In this document: piece after piece, positions 32,725 to 44,861 of the stretch
Layout: each line of letters opens with the position of its first letter
Position numbering within the stretch: position 1 is the stretch's first letter
Assembly (NCBI RefSeq): GCF_047511655.1
Contig: NC_133390.1
Location: forward strand, 94,371,583 to 94,435,582
Direction of reading: 5' to 3'
Source: Castor canadensis
Lineage: Eukaryota; Chordata; Mammalia; Rodentia; Castoridae
Length of the DNA stretch: 64,000 nucleotides
Made by a program: the position numbers and the translations under genes
The notes under the pieces: model-generated
Told to the model about the DNA's origin: nothing
The model's database searches: none
Seen by the model: only the letters and a program-made list of their open reading frames with translations

Positions 32725-33785
32725 TTCCCATCTCTGTGAGAAATAGTTTAATCACGAGCATTTTTTATTCTGTTGCTTTCCCACATTCACTGACAATATC
32801 TCTTGATAACTTCACTGAAGCTGCTGATGACCAATCCTTTTATTTATCTTTTATGGATTCAACACCTCACACATAGCCCCACCTAACTCTTGGCTGGATG
32901 AACTCATAAATTACTACAATGGTACAAGTCACTTGGCAGGAGCTCCATCACCCACCCTTCTCTGTAACTCAGTTAAGTTGCGATTACACTCATTCTTTGT
33001 CCTTGTAGAAAGAGGAAGCTGAATTCTGTACTCTGTGAAGATACTGTTGGGGTTCAATCCACAGCAGCAAAAAAAATGAAATGATCTCAAATCAAATTAA
33101 ATAATATAAAATGAAGTTACTATGGTGATCCAAGTTCTTCATTCTCTCACTGAAATTCAGTTTTCCCATTTGTGAGAAGAGCAAATTATAGTTACCTCAA
33201 AGTGATACAACTACTTTCTTCTTTCTCCCATTGCCTGCCTGTGGTCATTTCCAATGGCTCTATTATACAACTTGTGTTACTTTAAGTTCCTTAGAATTTG
33301 ACTCTACACTTGTTTATTCTTTTTTCACCTCATTTCTGGTGATTTTCAGATTGTATTCTTCCTCATGTTTCACCTTAATTCCAGGCCTGAATTACTAAGT
33401 CCTAGCTACTTGATTCTTACAGAAGAAGAACCTTTTATAAAGAAATTTCTACCAAGCATTTCCCCAAAGATTTGGTCATATGTGTCTTTTCTTATATATT
33501 AAACAGTCTTAGTTTCTTTCTTAGAGTTTAATATTAGGCTCTATTATTATCTCTTAGTCTAATATCAATCTGTCCGCCTGTGTAATCTTACCTACTACTT
33601 ATGCCCTAAAATATCCAATTCTTTAATTTTATCCTTGTTCTGTCTTCCAAGGTTTACCATCATTATTATAATTTAAATCCTGGTAATTTCCATCAAGACA
33701 CACCACTTATAGTTCAATATTTTTGTTTAAAGCAGCCTCACTATATATCTTGTCCCTAAATAGTTTACCCCCAACATACCCTAAA
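32725..33785. other. Intergenic DNA, possible weak MIR
   Basis: CAGTTTTCCCATTTGTGAGAAGAGC near 33161 may be a MIR core scrap. Nothing else was recognised. Confidence 0.35.
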
Positions 33786-33789
33786 TCAG

Positions 33790-33965
33790 TTAAGAATACT
33801 ATTCTCTCCCATCCAAACCAGAAACCTAGGAATTATCACAATCTTTTCCTCCTTCTTCATTTAATAGAAGCAAAAATCAGTCTAACCTCAAATATCTTTC
33901 AAATTTATTTCTTTTCCTCAAATCTTACCATCATTATGTAGATTCAGCTCTTTATCACTATGAAG
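33790..33965 (+). mobile_element. L2 LINE remnant
   Basis: CCAAACCAGAAACCTAGGAATTATCACAATCTTTTCCTCC, then CCTCAAATATCTTTCAAATTTATTTC, follows the L2 ORF2 C-terminal/3' region closely, the first block especially. Confidence 0.75.
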
Positions 33966-34165
33966 TGATGAGGACAAATTTTCAAATTAAAATGATGATG
34001 ACAATAGAGAACACATAGGTATATACTATGGCCATAGAATACTTTAATGTCCAATATAATTTATTTTCCTTAACTTTCATAATCAGCCAATGATGACAAA
34101 ATGCTTAATATACACAAAAATAAATAATTGTATGACTGCTCCAAAAAACCATTTCATCAAATGCA

Positions 34166-34305
34166 AGGGCTATCCTCCCTCATGTCTAGAATAACCAGGT
34201 AAAATAGATAATAAAAAATAAAGACATTAGTATTTAGGGCTATCCTCCCTCATGTCTAGAATAACCAGGTAAAATAGATAATAAAAAATAAAGACATTAG
34301 TATTT
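34166..34305. repeat. Perfect 70-bp tandem duplication
   Basis: Unit 34166-34235 is repeated base for base at 34236-34305. It starts AGGGCTATCCTCCCTCATGT and ends GACATTAGTATTT. No transposon family was recognised in the unit. Perfect identity means either a very recent duplication or an assembly artefact. Confidence 0.97.
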
Positions 34306-34309
34306 AGAC

Positions 34310-36185
34310 GCCTCTGAGTTATCTAAAGTGCAATATACAAAAGGTAAAGGTATCACACTTCTGTTCCCCAAATTATCTCTTCCACCCCTTACAATTTTTG
34401 TAGATTTATGTTAGATACACATCCAGTGATCAAACCCAGTACTTTACCATCATGTTGGAGTCCATTAGTTTTGTCCCTTGAATTCCTCTATTGGTTTGGT
34501 TTCTTAAATTCTGCTGCTCTCAGTTTCAGTTTTACACTTGTCTTTTCTTACAGTCTCTAAGAACTCATCCTGGAAACTAATCAGAATCACTCCAACACAG
34601 AACTAGGGTAAATGACAAGAAGCAAATTCTCTAATTTTGAATTAAAAAGCATTACTTCCAACCTTCAATCTTTCAGAATAAAAAGATTCTGTCAATGATT
34701 TCTCTTCTAGAAAAAGCTCTTTCAATTTTAAGACAATTTTTTTGCCAATGTTTTTTCTACGAATTCACATTTTATTTGTTTGAATTGATCATGTTAAATG
34801 CTGCTACTTTATGCTCAACTAATTTTCATGTTTAAGTAAATGTAAATTGCATAAACACGGAGGAATAATAACACGCATTATTTTTTCTCTAAGCATATTA
34901 AACTTACACTTGTTGAAAACATAGTATGTGTTAGCTATGGTTCTAGGTAACAGAAACATAGCAATAAACATGCCAGCTATAGTGTTTCATCTCTGAAGGA
35001 GAACATTAAATTCAAGGAAATATGCAATAAAGAAATATTCAAAAAAGGAAATTAGCTCAGGGTGAGATAGTAAAAGAATTAAAATCACATAATTAAGACA
35101 GAGACTGGCTGCTTCAGCTTGGGAAGCTCAACAAGTTATCCCTAAAATACTGATTCTGATAAACTGAATGACAAGAAGGAACATAACTTGAAAGGCCAGT
35201 GGAAACACCCAGTACCTAAGGTCTTAGTGGAGGATCACCTTGGTGTTTTTGTTGAAAAAAGAGAGACCAAGATTGTTGTGAGATTCAAATAGCTTACTAT
35301 ATTTTTGCTTCAAATCAGTACCAAAGAAGTTCTTTCTGCTTTTAATGCTATTATCAACTTAGGTAAATGTAACTTTCCTATGAGGAACTTTTTTTAAAGT
35401 TTATTATCCATCATTTAATTTTTAAATAACATTTTAAATAAAGCCAAATAATCATAAGTAGATTGCATGGCACTCAAGGGATAAGGAAGTGAAACATTTA
35501 TACTGTAATTAAGATTTTATAATTTTTAAACTCTTCTCCTTATAGTCACCCCCTTAACTTTACCCTTACAGCATGTAAGAATCTCTGTATCTCAAATCTC
35601 AAACATAATTTTTTTAGACTATTCTCTTGTCTACATAAAAATGTTACTGCAGATTGTTACTAAATCACATAACAGTGTTTCTATAAATATGTTTTACCAA
35701 TTACTAGAAATATAAGCAATACTGTAGTTTTTCTAATCTAGAAAAACAGTGTTGCCAAAAGAAATCAACATAGGTGAAATGGTCAAGTGGAAAGGATATA
35801 AAATATAATTCTAAAAATGATGTGAAGTCAGAATGAAAACATTACTGCATTTTATAAAATTTTCATCTTTTTATCCCCCAATTTGTAGTACTAATCAGGA
35901 AAATAAAAACTTAGAAGTAGTATCATTATGTCATTGTATCTGCAAGTCATGGATTAATATCTTTATTATCAGTGTCAATGAGCTCTTCATTATTCTTACT
36001 CTCTATCCACAAATCTGTGATAGTGACTCTACTGAATGCTTCATCAGCCAAAATGAACGAGTACCACTAACATAAAATCAAATAGGCACTTTAGAAGAGA
36101 CACTTCAGTAGTACCATATGCGTATACTTTTAAAAATTACCTACTTTATGCTTTAAATTTTTAGCAGTGTGCATATTTAAATCAT
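34310..36185. other. Unassigned intergenic DNA
   Basis: No confident feature. A few bases around 34415-34445 recall an antisense tRNA-SINE but are too diverged to call. Confidence 0.4.
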
Positions 36186-36189
36186 CACA

Positions 36190-36298
36190 AAGCCTTTTTG
36201 GTTATTGTTTTCAGTTTTAGAGTTCTGGGCATCAAACCCAGGCCTCTAGTTTGCTATGCAAATGGTCTATCATTGAGCCACACTCCCAACTCAAGTCT
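36190..36298 (-). repeat. tRNA-derived (ID/B2-like) SINE
   Basis: The plus strand reads GGGCATCAAACCCAGGCCTC, TTTGCTATGCAAATGGTCTATCATTGAGCCACACTCCCAAC, the reverse complement of a tRNA-type promoter SINE with A and B boxes. Confidence 0.8.
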
Positions 36299-36299
36299 A

Positions 36300-38910
36300 T
36301 ATTTCTTAAGTATATTTTGTAGATAGATTTTAACTTTCATTTCACTTTAGCCTTATTTTCTATTTGTAGCCTACTGAAAAATAAAAATTTTTTGAAAAAT
36401 TCTGCTTGTTTTCAGTGTGAGAGGAAAATATAGTATGCAAACATGTATATACTCAAGTTGTATGCCTTCCTTCTGAAGTCCTTTTGTAAGGAAAGACTTT
36501 CTTCCCTCTGGCCACTTTCTCTAATTTACCGAGTTTCCAGAGTTGATTCAAATCATATCGCCTCCAGGAAACTGCATAAATTCTTAGATTACCCTCTAAT
36601 TTCTTAATATCTTATTAAAAATACTAAGAATCAGCAAAAAAAGAAGCACCTTTCCCCTTTTGTAGCATAGTAGGATTCTCAGTCTTGGATACCTGTCACC
36701 ATGAAATGTGGATATGAAATTGTTTTCAAGATTTATCCCTAGGTTAATGAGAGATGGGACTTGTCTATGATTGCACTAAAGGTCCAAAAACAAAGTGGAA
36801 AATAAATACAGTGAACATTCAGCCCTCTCTGCTTCTCATGTCCTGTTTCCAAAAGAATTCACTTTTTGAGAAAACAAAGGAATCACAGAGATGGAATGGA
36901 TTTTGAGAGTTTTAATCCTTTCTTAAAATCAATCATCCGCCAGGTCCCAAGTCACACTGCAAAGTCGACCATGTTATTAAATGGGTGGACTTGCACACCT
37001 TTTGCACGTTTGTTATGCATTCCATTAAATTTGGTACTTAATTTTGCAAAGCATTCCTCTTTTGGACTTTTCAGTAGGTAGGATTTTTATATCTATTCTC
37101 TATATCACACTCATTTTTTTGGTACACAATATATGATCTGCATGACACTGGGCAGAGGTTTAAAGAGGATAGATTGCTTTTCAATATAAATTACTAAAAG
37201 CATTTATAAAAGCATATTCTAAAGAGTTTAACTGTGGAGATGGTTAAACATATGTAGCAACAGAGCAACAAAATACCACTGACAAATAAAGCTGTTTACA
37301 CATACTTTTCCTGAAGAGAGATTAGAAGCTCAAGGGATCAACTAGAGCTCGATGCCCTTTCATGTGTTTTCATACTAATGACATTTTCTTTGCAAACTTG
37401 TCAATTGCCCATTTTTCTTTCACTTGTGTATCTAATGTAATACTTTCTAATAATAAGTACATGCTTCGTTAATAATCCTTCCAAAATAAACCATGATTAA
37501 AAGAAGTTTGGCTCACTATCCTACTCAATTAGCTAAATCTGTATAAAGTATTTCCAAAAAATCAGAGAATAGTAATAATTATATGGTGTTTATATACATA
37601 TAATCATTAGATTATTATTGCACCCTTTGTAACATTTCTTTAAGGAAAAGAAAGCAGATTCAAAGACAGACCCAGCCTTTTAAATACATGGAAATATTTT
37701 AATTGCATTATTAATAATAATGTTTGAGTGATCACAGCATCCTATAGGTATGTATCACCTTTTCTTCAAGACTTCACACAGACTTTAACTGAAACTTAAA
37801 ATATTTCCCTTTGAAACACTTTCAGTGCAATAAAATATTTAAATCAAAGAGGATTAAACCACTTCAGACTATTTGAAAGACCAGGAACAAACTTTATATT
37901 TCAAAGTGTTTGAGAATTGACGTTTCCCTCAACAGCAGGTTTTAACTAAGTACCAGTTATTACCAGCTTTATCTTATGTTCCATTTAAAGACATTATTTG
38001 TCATTCTACTTCTAATTCAGAAAAGATCCTGTTTCCATTTAGAAAGATGAATTTAAAACAAAGAGCTCCTCAGCTCAGTTATGTTGATTTCATTAACTAT
38101 TTCTTACATTTCACTTCAGGTCTCATCTTCTAATCTCATTTCCCTGCTATAAGGATTCTTTGCACCTGAGAAAAGTCCTTAAGCCATTTTCTCATGTACC
38201 TTTGCCTAACCTATTTATTTGGGTCAGACTCACCTGAGATTTCATGCCTTGCCATTTTTGGCAATTTTATTTGCTCCCAAGTACTTGGTTTGTACTTAGG
38301 TTATAAAACCTCTCCAGTAAAGCTCTGAAAGTTTCAACTTCAAAATATCTTGTTATCTCAATACCCCAACTTCAACTTCAAAATGCCTCAGATCTTCTTC
38401 AAGTGTTCAAATTTAACACCAAGGAGTAGCAGAATTCAGACAGATTAAGCAAGAGCTCCTGTACATCTCTCAATTAAAAATGTTGTTAAAGTTCTACATT
38501 GCAGGAAGGAAGAGAAACTGATAAGTCCTCTTTGGGATTTTAGAAAGATTTCAAGGCACTCACAGACATGGTTTACAGAGATATTTTTCCCACCACAGAA
38601 AGTAAATATGCACAGCAAACCAGTATAACAGGTTGGAGAATACAGGACTGCTACCCTCAGGCTGCAACTTAAAGCACAGACACTAAGGCACCTTCCTGTC
38701 TACGTTTTTTGTTTTTTTGTTTTTTTTTTCTTTTACTAGCCAAATAGAATAAGCATAGATTTTTAAAGGACTATCATGAGAGACACTCCATGGACTTTCA
38801 GCTGACTTCTGGGTGCAATGAAAGTTAACTAAATGTCTTAAGAGCTAATGTAACTTCTTTACAGTCAAGAGAAAATCCAAGCTTGAATGGACCAGTCCCA
38901 TAATAGCCTA
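36300..38910. other. Repeat-poor intergenic block
   Basis: About 2.6 kb in which I recognise no SINE, LINE, LTR or DNA transposon, while neighbours average one every kilobase or so. There is no exon-like ORF. A T-rich run lies at 38706-38733. It may hold conserved regulatory DNA, or simply unrecognised old repeats. Confidence 0.4.
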
Positions 38911-38912
38911 AT

Positions 38913-38994
38913 TGAATATTAGACAATGCTTTCAAGGTCATAAATACAGAAACTAAAAGGTATCAATATGGAAAGCACTTATAAGACTGGTGTT
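38913..38994 (+). repeat. Direct repeat copy 1 (82 bp)
   Basis: Matches 39835-39916 at about 76 of 82 bases, in the same orientation, 922 bp apart. Shared anchor: TTAGACAATGCTTTCAAGGT. The family is unknown. Confidence 0.9.
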
Positions 38995-39677
38995 CCCTTA
39001 CAAAATCAGAAAATAAATGTTTCTAGAAAATAGTGTGCAATTTTTTTCCATAAAATTACCAGCTCTGGGCAGCCAGGGCAGAGACCTATGTTTTGGCAAC
39101 TGCTTCTGTGAAACCAAAGAAAATGTTCTTATATTGTAGAATCTGTATTTGCTCCTCTACGAAGTAAAAACATGCACTCTAGGCCCTCTAGGCACTTTCA
39201 TAGCTTGAAAATGTTAACATTCTACAGCTACTTTCCCTTTCTCTCACAGCCAAATTCTCCTTCAGTAAGTTGATGAAGAGTTCTCTCTTCCTGCTGATTA
39301 CTATCTAGAACTGGCACTGCCTTCTACAGGGTCTAGCCAATCTTCTGTACTTAGAATATTTTTTCTCACCAACCTTTGTAGCCTTTAGAGTAGTGGTTTC
39401 CTAGAGCTAAAGGATAAAGAATGAACTGAACTATAAGAAAAGGAGCTGTTATTAGAAATGCTCAAAACCATCCACAGAAATGTTAGGTAGACAGCATATG
39501 GACTTAGTGCTTTTGAACAGCACAAGGGAGATCCCCACTCAAGAAGACCTCATTATACAAGGTTGTTCTGGCTTATTTTATTCAATATTCCCCAGAGTAC
39601 GTTAGTATATGGTATTCTTTACAAAGAAGTGAGTGAGTTTGAACATATTTTGACCAAGAAAGAAAGAAGAGAAAGAA

Positions 39678-39719
39678 GACCTGAGTTCCTTAGGTAGGAA
39701 GGACTGAGGAACTCAGGTC
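39678..39719. repeat. 13-bp perfect inverted repeat
   Basis: GACCTGAGTTCCT (39678-39690) pairs with AGGAACTCAGGTC (39707-39719) across a 16-nt loop. It lies between the two direct-repeat copies. Confidence 0.9.
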
Positions 39720-39834
39720 CATAGTTGAATGATGATAAATTCTATCCCTTTATTACAATTCTGACTTTGATATTTCCTACCTGTTAATAAGATACCAAGA
39801 GGAGTAGAAAATGCATATCATTCCTGGCAGAATG

Positions 39835-39916
39835 TGAATATTAGACAATGCTTTCAAGGTCATAAATATAGAAACTAAAAGCTGTCAATATGGAAAGCAC
39901 TTGTAAGATTGATGTT
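39835..39916 (+). repeat. Direct repeat copy 2 (82 bp)
   Basis: Partner of 38913-38994, with six substitutions counted by eye. Followed within 20 bp by a perfect palindrome. Confidence 0.9.
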
Positions 39917-39931
39917 GTTATAACACCAGTC

Positions 39932-39955
39932 TTTAGGTGTGTTAACACACCTAAA
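39932..39955. repeat. Perfect 24-bp palindrome
   Basis: Twelve-base arms meet without a loop at GTT|AAC (39943/39944). The core is AGGTGTGTTAACACACCT. Confidence 0.95.
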
Positions 39956-39959
39956 AGTG

Positions 39960-40555
39960 GGCTATGGAAAAACCTCAGATGAAGGCATATCTAGGTAGTT
40001 AGTTGTCTACCAAGAAGGGAGCCTGCTGCCTTCCCATTCCTTCAAGCCTTGGCCCTCTGCTCCTGCTATAAATTCCAAGTATCACTTGGAGATACATGCA
40101 AGTTTGCATACTTGCCCCTGTTCTCTATGCCATATTAGTTATACATTTTATTCACAATTTCACAGATTAAGAGAAGTTTTTACATTCTGTCTTGCCTTAG
40201 ATAATTCATTTTGTGAATCCTGAGACTATTATGCATAATTATGAAACCTTCATGTGTAATATCTTAAATTCTCTGTGGGCATACTTTGGCTTTGGGTCTG
40301 AAAGAGAGAAATTACTTTTCATGTTTGAAAAGATAATTGAGATTTGTTCACATTAAGAAAAAGATAACCTTGGATCAACGACTTTCATTATAAAAAAAAA
40401 ATGGTTTCCCACTGCTACTGATATTAAATGTTGATAGAATGTGGGTCCCATAAACAAAAGCATATTGAGGCATTTGGGTGTATAATTGAGTCAGATACAG
40501 GAAATAGCACTAAAATTAAGACACTGACAATATCTATGTCAATTCTTCTGTCTTA
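39960..40555. other. Unassigned intergenic DNA
   Basis: Nothing recognised. Confidence 0.4.
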
Positions 40556-40559
40556 AACT

Positions 40560-40865
40560 CTTTTGTGCTGCTCCAATAGAATACCATAAATGAAGCAATT
40601 TATAAATAACAGAAATTTACTCTACACAGTAATGAAGACTACAAAGTCTAAGATCACAGTGTCATTATCTGATATAGCCTTCTCCTTACATCTTCATGTG
40701 GCAGAAAGCAGAGGGCAAAAGAGAGCAACCTACTACCACCAGCCCTTTCTATGGCAGCATTAATTCATTTTAACAGGCAGAGCACTCATGATATAAACAT
40801 GTCCCAAAGGATTTGTTTCCAAAAAAATGAACTTGGAGCACACATTGAGACCATAACAGTCTCTA
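40560..40865 (-). repeat. ERVL-MaLR-type LTR relic
   Basis: Antisense landmarks on the plus strand are TGTGCTGCTCCAATAGAATACCATAAATGAAGCAATTTATAAATAACAGAAATTTA, CTTACATCTTCATGTGGCAGAAAGCAGAGGGC and GAACTTGGAGCACACATTGAGACCATAACAG. It has the same class of layout as 3220-3560. Confidence 0.75.
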
Positions 40866-40869
40866 AATT

Positions 40870-41880
40870 CTAGATAAGAATAGTTCAGTTAATCTATATA
40901 AATTAGATAAATAGCTTTTGAAAATCATTTTCCAAAGCCCTTGATGGAGCTTCAATGATAATATAGTAATACAATCTATATAATACAATATCCTCATAAC
41001 CAAATCATTTAACTCAGTCATCTGTATATTTAATGTATACAAGATAATATTTGAACATAGTTATTTTGAATAGAGCATGTCTATTTATAAACAGAATTGA
41101 TAATAATTACAAGTATTTAAAACAACTTAAAAATCTTTTTATAAATGTTATTAAGTCAAAGGTAAAATTAAAGATTTCAAAACACATTCTTCATTTACTT
41201 TGATCATTTTGAAACTCAATTTCAGATAAAGAAGAGGGTATTTCATGGAGAATGCAATAATGTTAGGGTATTCTGTAAATGAAGACTCCAGGATATATTT
41301 ATTTGTTTTATAAAGGTATTAAGCAAACTTATAAAAATCTTTTACTTTTGTATATATAAATAAAGCTGTAAATTATCCCCACAGTGCTTTCCTTTATAAT
41401 TTAAAGAAATTCAGAAATAATATAAAATTAACAACTGAAGTATCTTCATTTTTCATTAACTCACATCTGATTTAGAGGTTCTCTTAATAATCCCAATGCA
41501 AATTCATCTGGAATGGAAGCATTTCAATACTACAAGAAGACAGAATTGAACTATTTGTAGACCAAGGATACATTTCAAATCAGATAAAATCAAAAGAGAA
41601 CAACAAATTCCTTATTGAAAAGGTTTTGCTGAGTGCATAAAGGAAACTACCCAAGATAGAACTGATCAGACAATTATTCCCTAATCACAAAAATTCTCTA
41701 AATTAATCCATGATATTAAAATTATTTACTATAGCCCTTGTTTTAAATTAATCTGATACACGCTGATTATTCTGTAAGTAATTGCATTTTATACATACAT
41801 ATGGATAGGAGAAGGGGAAAGCTACCTTTCTACAATAGAACATAGATCTTGCCAGAAATGTCACATACAAGAAAGTGCTC
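40870..41880. other. Unassigned AT-rich DNA
   Basis: No gene or repeat recognised. Confidence 0.45.
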
Positions 41881-41884
41881 AAGA

Positions 41885-41965
41885 AGGGGGGCAGAATAGC
41901 TCAAGAGGTAAAGTGCTACCTGAGGCCCTGAGTTGAAACACCAGGACCACCAAATTTTTTTTAAA
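41885..41965 (+). repeat. ID-like SINE with internal deletion
   Basis: GGCAGAATAGCTCAAGAGGTAAAGTGC, then CTGAGGCCCTGAGTTGAAACACCAGGACCACC and a T-run. About ten bases (GCCTAGCAAG) of the consensus are missing between the boxes. Confidence 0.83.
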
Positions 41966-41969
41966 GTTC

Positions 41970-43470
41970 CTGAGAACACAAAAATACAAAAACAACACTG
42001 TACTCATTCCAGGACTCCAATATAAGAGGTAAATATTATGCACGATCCCAACACAAAGAGAGATGATAAGAGAAGAGGAAAGAGGTCTGTTTACTCCTTG
42101 GTTTATTTCAATCCCTGACGCATGACATGTAATGTACCAACAGGCTATTAGGATTAGCTATTCCATGTTTCCAGAAAATTGTGTACATGTTGTACAAAAT
42201 CATTATTATATGAACATTTCTAACAAGATAGCTATTTCCCATATGCTTTTCCAAGGGAAAAATATCAGCAATTAAGGTATATATTACAATTATGTACATG
42301 ATAACATCTGGTTCATAAAACACATACAAAATAAAGTATCCTCATAGAATTATGCTTAATGATCCTTTCATCTTGCTGTTTCTCTTCAATAAAATTCATT
42401 AAATGACCTTTATTTTAATCTTTTAAATTCAAATTGCATTGCAATAGTAAAAATACCATACACACTATTTTTTTAAATTTTAGGAAAGAAGTAGATACAA
42501 AATAAGATTCTGGGATTCTTAAGCAGGTATACTGAAGACCAAAGAAACCAAATAATAATATAACAATTATGCTATAAAGTGGGTGATATACTTTAATGAC
42601 CAGGCATGTCTACAATCATCTGATTTTTATTCACAAATGTCTTATATTTCATAGGTGTAGTTATATTCTTGATTATATATATACTGAATGAAAAACTGGA
42701 TAGTGTACAGATTTTCTTAATGGCACATTATAATTTCACAACAACATAATCAAAACTGTAATTATCAAATAATGTGTTTTTTTTCATTCTAAAGTACATT
42801 TAAAAAAATATGCCTTAACCAAACTTTTATTTGCAATTTGGTAAATAATTTATAAGAAATTTACAAGACTACTAGAAATCATTCAATAAGTAAGTATTGA
42901 CTAGTTTTCTGTTTCTTTTTTTAAGAAACATGTTCTCTCACTCAAAAAAAGGAAATTTTGTGAGCCACCTTTATTTGTTTCCAACAAAAAGCCTAACTAT
43001 AGATGCCTGGTCAAGCCAATGTCAACAAAGCCAGTCCCTTCAAAGGACAAAGGTATCTGATGAAGTAAGACTTGTAAAATAAAACACTCCCCCCAACTGA
43101 TAAGCTCTCCCCTGACCCCAAGTAGAGATACCTTTAAAAAAGTATAGTTATATCAATTACAGGGACATTTAGCTTGCAAACCCAAGAGATAGCAACACTT
43201 AATTACGAATAAAAATTCCACAGGGAGAGACAAAAGTCAATATTCTGACAGTGTTGGAAAAGTTCTAACATGAGAACATGCAGGAAGTTGGTTGCATTTC
43301 TGAGCATTACAATGGGGTTTAAAAGGCTTTATCTGTTTTCCCCAAACTTGTGATTCTATGTTGGTTAAGTTACTGGACACGAAGAGAGAACATGGTTCTT
43401 CTAAGTCAACAACCACCACAGTCTTTTTTCCAACAATCACAGAGCACCCTGAAACAGTGGCAGAGCACAT
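41970..43470. other. Unassigned AT-rich DNA
   Basis: No gene or repeat recognised. Confidence 0.45.
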
Positions 43471-43475
43471 GTAGG

Positions 43476-43476
<1 letters not shown>

Positions 43477-43506
<30 letters not shown>

Positions 43507-43520
43507 GCGCGCACGCACAC
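43477..43520. repeat. (CA)n microsatellite with CG interruptions
   Basis: About 14 CA units followed by CGCGCGCACGCACAC, an alternating purine-pyrimidine tract. Confidence 0.97.
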
Positions 43521-43524
43521 GCTG

Positions 43525-44085
43525 AGTGTCATCCACACTGCTTAAATTCCTGATTGTGAACATTTCAGAAGATGTTGGAACGTACCTGGCAAAGACGTGT
43601 TAGGTAAACTTGCTTCATTCTCTCCCATTTTACTATTTCTTTTTAAAGGGGGCCAAGCAGTTTCAGGTTGTGTCATTTACCTGGCAAGCTCAGTGACCTT
43701 CTGACTTTCTACTGTAGTATTGTAACAGTACACTGGCTGCTTTCTTCTGTGAATAATTACCATTCTGCTTCCTGAGCTACCTGGGCTTGCAGGACCTGTT
43801 TTACTGTGAAGTGAGATCACATCCTTTGATCCAATGCACTGCTGTTGATGTGTGCTTCACAAACATGGCTTTGTTTCAGTTTTGATATTAACTTTTAATG
43901 CTGTACTTTCACTTAATCCAGAAATATATTTACATTTTTCCCGGAAAGTGTTGATACTATCAACATAGCATGATTCAGAGTCAGAGTTTTATTTCTTTCA
44001 TTTTTTAAGGGTTTTCAATCTACTTCTTTAGAGAAATAAAATAGAATTTAAATAAAGTATACAACATCCTTTTCCTTTTTTAATA
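43525..44085. other. Unassigned intergenic DNA
   Basis: Nothing recognised. Confidence 0.4.
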
Positions 44086-44089
44086 CAGG

Positions 44090-44270
44090 AAATGAGGAAC
44101 AGCATGAGAGTCGGTTGTGTAAAGACAGGCTTTGGAATATCTATAACACTTGCTATGTGGCTATAAACTAGAAAGGACTATAACTTCTTTAAGAATCAGT
44201 TTCTTTGACAATATCTATCTTAGAATATTAATATGAAGATTAAATACAATACTGTGTGATTGTGCTAAAC
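44090..44270 (+). repeat. Probable MIR SINE
   Basis: GACAGGCTTTGGAATATC, ACACTTGCTATGTGGCTATAAAC, AGAATCAGTTTCTTTGAC and TATTAATATGAAGATTAAATA fall in MIR order but are diverged. Confidence 0.6.
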
Positions 44271-44449
44271 ATTGTGAATGATGAATAATAAACATAAACA
44301 AGTGATACTTCTCCTTCTTTCCCTCCTCTTCTTTCTTCAAGCCCTCTTCTTGTTCTTTTTCTGATAAGTAGGAAGAATGAAAAACTGGACACTGATGTGG
44401 CTGACTATGTTCTGACATCACTTGTGCTACTTATTAACTGAAACATATT

Positions 44450-44530
44450 TATTTATTAGAAACAGGGTCTCACTATGTAGCCTCAACATTTATCAATATA
44501 TTTGTATATACTGTCCCAAGACTCAAACTC
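44450..44530 (-). repeat. Possible antisense B1 fragment
   Basis: GAAACAGGGTCTCACTATGTAGCC is the antisense 3' end of a B1. The rest is not convincing. Confidence 0.5.
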
Positions 44531-44699
44531 TTCCCTTAACAATTCTTTAGTTTTTACCTGGAAATAATCTGTACTACATTTGCTAGTTTATTAATGTAAA
44601 AAGTTGATCACATAACTTATGTAAGCAACAGAAATGGCATATACCTGGGACAATTATTCTCAAAAGTGTTAGAAATTTTAAAAAATTAAAAATTTGTCT

Positions 44700-44858
44700 T
44701 CACACTGAGTATAGTTGATCACGTTTATAATCCCTACAACTTGGAGGCTGAGGAAGGAGGATCACAGACTCAAGTCCAGACTAACACTACACAGTGACTT
44801 CAAGGTCAGCCTGAGTTACATAGAGACACTGTCTCAAAAAAAAAAACAAACAAATTCA
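44700..44858 (+). repeat. B1-like SINE
   Basis: ATAGTTGATCACGTTTATAATCCC, CTTGGAGGCTGAGGAAGGAGGATCACAGACTCAAG, AAGGTCAGCCTGAGTTACATAGAGACACTGTCTC and a poly(A) tail. It has about 30 extra bases before the second half, consistent with an older or composite B1. Confidence 0.88.
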
Positions 44859-44861
44859 CCT

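Noticed and set aside
33040-33080. GGGGTTCAATCCACAGCAGCAAAAAAAA resembling a SINE 3' end
   Set aside because: No A box or body upstream; may be a scrap but not supportable.
34410-34450. CCAGTGATCAAACCCAGTACTTTACC resembling an antisense tRNA-SINE
   Set aside because: Only about 25 bases match and the tail is missing.
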